From contig NZ_CP041360.1 of the NCBI RefSeq assembly GCF_006965485.1, positions 7,730,501 through 7,794,500 on the forward strand: a stretch of DNA of 64,000 nt, in the 5' to 3' direction. Below, piece by piece: positions 61,482 through 64,000 of this stretch (the stretch's first letter is position 1; each line of letters opens with the position of its first letter). The DNA comes from Spirosoma sp. KCTC 42546. Its GTDB lineage: Bacteria; Bacteroidota; Bacteroidia; Cytophagales; Spirosomataceae. The translations under genes and the position numbers were made by a program. The notes under the pieces were generated by a model. The model ran no database searches. It saw only the letters and a program-made list of their open reading frames with translations, and had not been told where the DNA came from.

Positions 61482-61577
61482 AATTAAGTGAAGAATGAAG
61501 AGTGAAAAATGAAGAATAAAACTGACACTTGTTGGCCAATTATTCTTCATTTTTCACTCTTCATTCTTCACTTAATT
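61482..61577. repeat. 38-bp perfect inverted repeat
   Basis: Arms 61482-61519 and 61540-61577 are exact complements with a 20-nt loop. The arm is an iterated GTGAAGAATGAAGA-type tract. It lies between porV and the M16 gene on the same strand. Confidence 0.92.
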
Positions 61578-61590
61578 GACTCTGTTAATT

Positions 61591-62769
61591 TTAGTTGGAA
61601 TCGTCTGTCACCGCTTCGTCGTCACCAACCCGGTTTGCTTTATTGAAGTTAAACAACAGCGAAATTCGGAAGGTATCAGACAATGGGCTACCTTGTTTTA
61701 TGGGCACTAAATATGAGAAGTCAACGCCAAACCGCTGCTGGAGCCGGAGACCGATACCCGTTGTTACGTATTTACGACCACCTTTCTCATTCGATTCATT
61801 GAAATAACCGATTCGGGCAGCAAACTGGTCGTTATACCAGTATTCAATACCCGTTGACAGCGTAATTTCCTTCAACTCTTCGCTAAAGCCACCTGGGGCA
61901 TCTGCAAATGAACCAAAGACCGACGAGAAGTAATCTTTATTACCATTGAGATTTACACCATTAACAACGTTTGGTGTGGGTACCATCAATTTGTTGGCGT
62001 CTAAAACAAAATTGAACTTGTTATACTGGTCAGCAAACAAGGTCAGGCTGGTTCCTAAACGGAGGTTTGTTGGAATAAAGTAGCTCTGTGTGCCGCCGTA
62101 ATTGATCCGACCGCCGAGGTTCGAAATCATACCGCCAAATGCCCAGCCAAACCCTTTACCAGTTGCATTATCACGCGATTCATTGTGGTAGTAGGCACTA
62201 ATATCGGCCGCTGCGGTTGTTCCTGGCTTAAGACCTACGTTAGCTCCACCGGCTGCCAGGTTAGAATTCAGGTATTTCAGATCAACGGCAAGCGAAAAAT
62301 TTTGCGACAGGCGTTGGGCAAACGAAGCAGTAAAAGCAAACTCCCGGGAGTTAAATGTTCCAGCCTGTACTCCCGTTGCAGTTGTAAAATCAACTGTTCC
62401 TAAATCGAAATACATCAATGAACCAGACACGACCGAGTTTTTACCTACTTTCCCGTAGCCACTCAGGTAGGTGTAATACATATCGCCAATCAGATTTCGT
62501 AACCAGGGCGTATACGAAAGTGAGCCTCCTGAACTCTGTTTAGCGAAAACCAATTTCGATGGATTCCAGAAAATCGCACTGGCATCGACATCGCCAAGGG
62601 CTACCCCAGCATCACCCAGGGCTCCCGAACGAGCATCGGGCGTAAAGTTCAGAAAGGGTACCGATGAGGTCGGAACATTTTTTGCACCGTTTAAACCAGT
62701 TTGAGCAGATACGACGAACGGAAAACAAAAGCAAACGCCGAGTAGAACACGGGAAAAATTGCGCTTCAT
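61591..62769 (-). CDS. porV: Type IX secretion outer-membrane protein PorV
   Basis: 392 residues from MKRNFSRVLLGVCFCFP, a normal signal peptide; the 21 codons upstream are rejected. The mature start FLNFTPDARSGALGDAGVALGDVDASAIFWNPSKL is the PorV signature. The remainder is an outer-membrane beta-barrel (PorV/LptO family) ending before an acidic tail (VGDDEAVTDDSN). PorV shuttles cargo from the translocon to the PorU attachment complex. It follows porU by about 118 bp on the same strand, the usual order. Confidence 0.93.
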   Translation of the reverse strand: MKRNFSRVLLGVCFCFPFVVSAQTGLNGAKNVPTSSVPFLNFTPDARSGALGDAGVALGDVDASAIFWNPSKLVFAKQSSGGSLSYTPWLRNLIGDMYYTYLSGYGKVGKNSVVSGSLMYFDLGTVDFTTATGVQAGTFNSREFAFTASFAQRLSQNFSLAVDLKYLNSNLAAGGANVGLKPGTTAAADISAYYHNESRDNATGKGFGWAFGGMISNLGGRINYGGTQSYFIPTNLRLGTSLTLFADQYNKFNFVLDANKLMVPTPNVVNGVNLNGNKDYFSSVFGSFADAPGGFSEELKEITLSTGIEYWYNDQFAARIGYFNESNEKGGRKYVTTGIGLRLQQRFGVDFSYLVPIKQGSPLSDTFRISLLFNFNKANRVGDDEAVTDDSN

Positions 62770-62887
62770 ACAAAGAGAGTTGGTCAACGACAGCAACTGA
62801 TTATGGTGAGAATGGCAGTACTGTGCGGTCAAAATTACAATGAATCGTTGGATTAGAAAAAATGAGATGATTTTAAGTCTTTTTAAA

Positions 62888-64000
62888 TCATTTTGTTACT
62901 ACTATTCGACTGGTGCCGATGGCGGTTGTACCATCAACGGCCGAACGAATTTCAAGTCTGACAATATATAGGCCATTCGACGCCGGTTGCCCAGTACTGA
63001 TCAAGCCGTCCCACACACCTACATCTACGATAGCCTCACAATTAGTACACTGACCTGTTTGCTTATTTATTAATCGGCTATTAAGATCATAGATACCCAA
63101 CGTCCAGTCGAGTGGTTCACCTGAACGATTAAGTTCAGCCGTTAGTGTTGTTTGCGCAACTAGTGGATTTGGACTCGCCCGCAATGTCCGCAAAGCTAAC
63201 CCTGGACGCTCAGAAACTACTATGGTCAACGCGCCCTCGCTGGAATTATTGTTAATATCCCATGCTTTGACCCGAATCACATAAGTGCCCGGTGCTACAT
63301 CAGTAAACGTATACCGGGCTTCACCCTGCCGGCCGTCAGCGCCATTGGCTACATAATTTTCGTTCAATACCACTACTGGCTGGCTACCTAATTGAGCCGT
63401 CAGTTCATGGCCTAAGCCTGACCGGGCAATGTTAATTCCCCGATTATCAGTCAATTTAACAAGCAACGTTACGTCAGGTCCCGGGATATGGGTGATATCA
63501 CCTTCAGAACTCCCTCCTACCACAGTAAGATTTACAACGGGTGGTTGCGTATCAATACTATCAGCCAAAACACTGCCACCTACACGTAGGCTGTCGTAAC
63601 TTCCAGTTGCATCCAGTAAGCTATCTGATTTAACGGCATATAAGTAGACTTTTCCCAGACCAACGGTGTAATCAATGTCTTTGGGCATTGTAAACCGAAC
63701 CACAAACCGGCCCTGTTTCACAGACACCTGTCCCGTAAAAATTTGATTACTGAATGCCTGATAACTCATTTTAGGGCTCCCGGCTTCGGTTCCCAATGTC
63801 GTATGCGTGGTTGCTTTATCATAAAGTGACAGTCGGAGTACGCCCGTAAAGTCAGCTAATAGTTGCGTTTGCTGGCGAATTTCGCCCGTTAGTTCAACCG
63901 TTTGTAAAGCATGAAGCGTATCGATATGGGTAGATGCAACTGCTTTTCCATTCACCTGGGTAAGCACAGCTTGGGCCTGTGGATAAGCCAGGCGCATCGA
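62888..64000 (-). CDS. porU: Type IX secretion sortase PorU, C-terminal part
   Basis: At least 369 residues, open at the window edge, so the catalytic gingipain-type (C25) domain lies mostly outside. Visible are the post-catalytic beta domains: TGEIRQQTQLLADFTGVLRLSLYD, FTGQVSVKQGRFVVRFTMPKDI and the late segment PGTYVIRVKAWDINNNSSEGALTIVV, followed by a sorting-like C-terminal domain (ASPNPLVAQTTLTAELN). PorU cleaves sorting tails from cargo and attaches it to the surface. Call rests on the domain order plus adjacency to porV. Confidence 0.88.
   Translation of the reverse strand, partial: SMRLAYPQAQAVLTQVNGKAVASTHIDTLHALQTVELTGEIRQQTQLLADFTGVLRLSLYDKATTHTTLGTEAGSPKMSYQAFSNQIFTGQVSVKQGRFVVRFTMPKDIDYTVGLGKVYLYAVKSDSLLDATGSYDSLRVGGSVLADSIDTQPPVVNLTVVGGSSEGDITHIPGPDVTLLVKLTDNRGINIARSGLGHELTAQLGSQPVVVLNENYVANGADGRQGEARYTFTDVAPGTYVIRVKAWDINNNSSEGALTIVVSERPGLALRTLRASPNPLVAQTTLTAELNRSGEPLDWTLGIYDLNSRLINKQTGQCTNCEAIVDVGVWDGLISTGQPASNGLYIVRLEIRSAVDGTTAIGTSRIVVTK

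Overview
The window reads as a chromosome segment of a Bacteroidota bacterium, most likely Cytophagales and close to Spirosoma (family-level placement is inference). The evidence is: type IX secretion genes (porU end, porV) and gliding genes (gldE, gldH); secreted proteases ending in type IX sorting domains; several -7 boxes of the Bacteroidota form TAnnTTTG and few Shine-Dalgarno sites; and the local orders mutY-ssb-gldE, HU-TPR-small basic protein-rng and recQ/kdsD. No tRNA, rRNA, insertion sequence, phage or CRISPR array was seen.

Layout. 0-12.4 kb: a DUF2442 protein, an unknown secreted protein, three subtilisin-type proteases (two are tandem paralogues with sorting tails), a DUF3500 protein and an unknown membrane protein. 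12.4-18.9 kb: housekeeping block with gldE, ssb and mutY on the minus strand and HU, a TPR protein, a 29-residue mS38/COX24-like protein and rng on the plus strand. 18.9-28.5 kb: accessory region, the most unusual part. It holds a 57-residue peptide gene followed by an LpxL-like acyltransferase with a possible peptide-recognition tail; two membrane-anchored LytTR regulators with matching promoters; two LuxR-type regulators (one a bare HTH, one with a degenerate receiver); a large secreted repeat/toxin-like gene interrupted by two in-frame TAG codons; a frameshifted secreted partner; and a triple operator-like repeat.

28.5-43.7 kb: dnaG, a haloperoxidase-like lipoprotein, a long PurF-like amidotransferase, a PAP2 phosphatase, gldH, a BlaI/M56 pair set between gldH and ricT, then ricT, purD, recQ and kdsD. 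43.7-48.3 kb: ECF sigma factor, crtI and crtB (carotenoid synthesis) and a JmjC-like cupin protein. 48.4-52 kb: gatB, a TlpA-like thioredoxin and proC. 52-54.5 kb: three unknown membrane proteins, one with ankyrin-like repeats. 54.9-64 kb: purB, a DUF1207-like outer-membrane protein, an M20 dipeptidase, plsY, an M16 protein without its zinc motif, porV and the C-terminal part of porU.

How the parts fit. PorU and PorV remove and handle the C-terminal sorting tails of cargo, and the two proteases at 1.2-8.2 kb carry such tails, so secretion apparatus and cargo both lie here. A second theme is structural: about fifteen intergenic gaps hold long inverted repeats (arms up to 38 bp, often perfect, usually without a T-tract) whose arm sequences differ from site to site.
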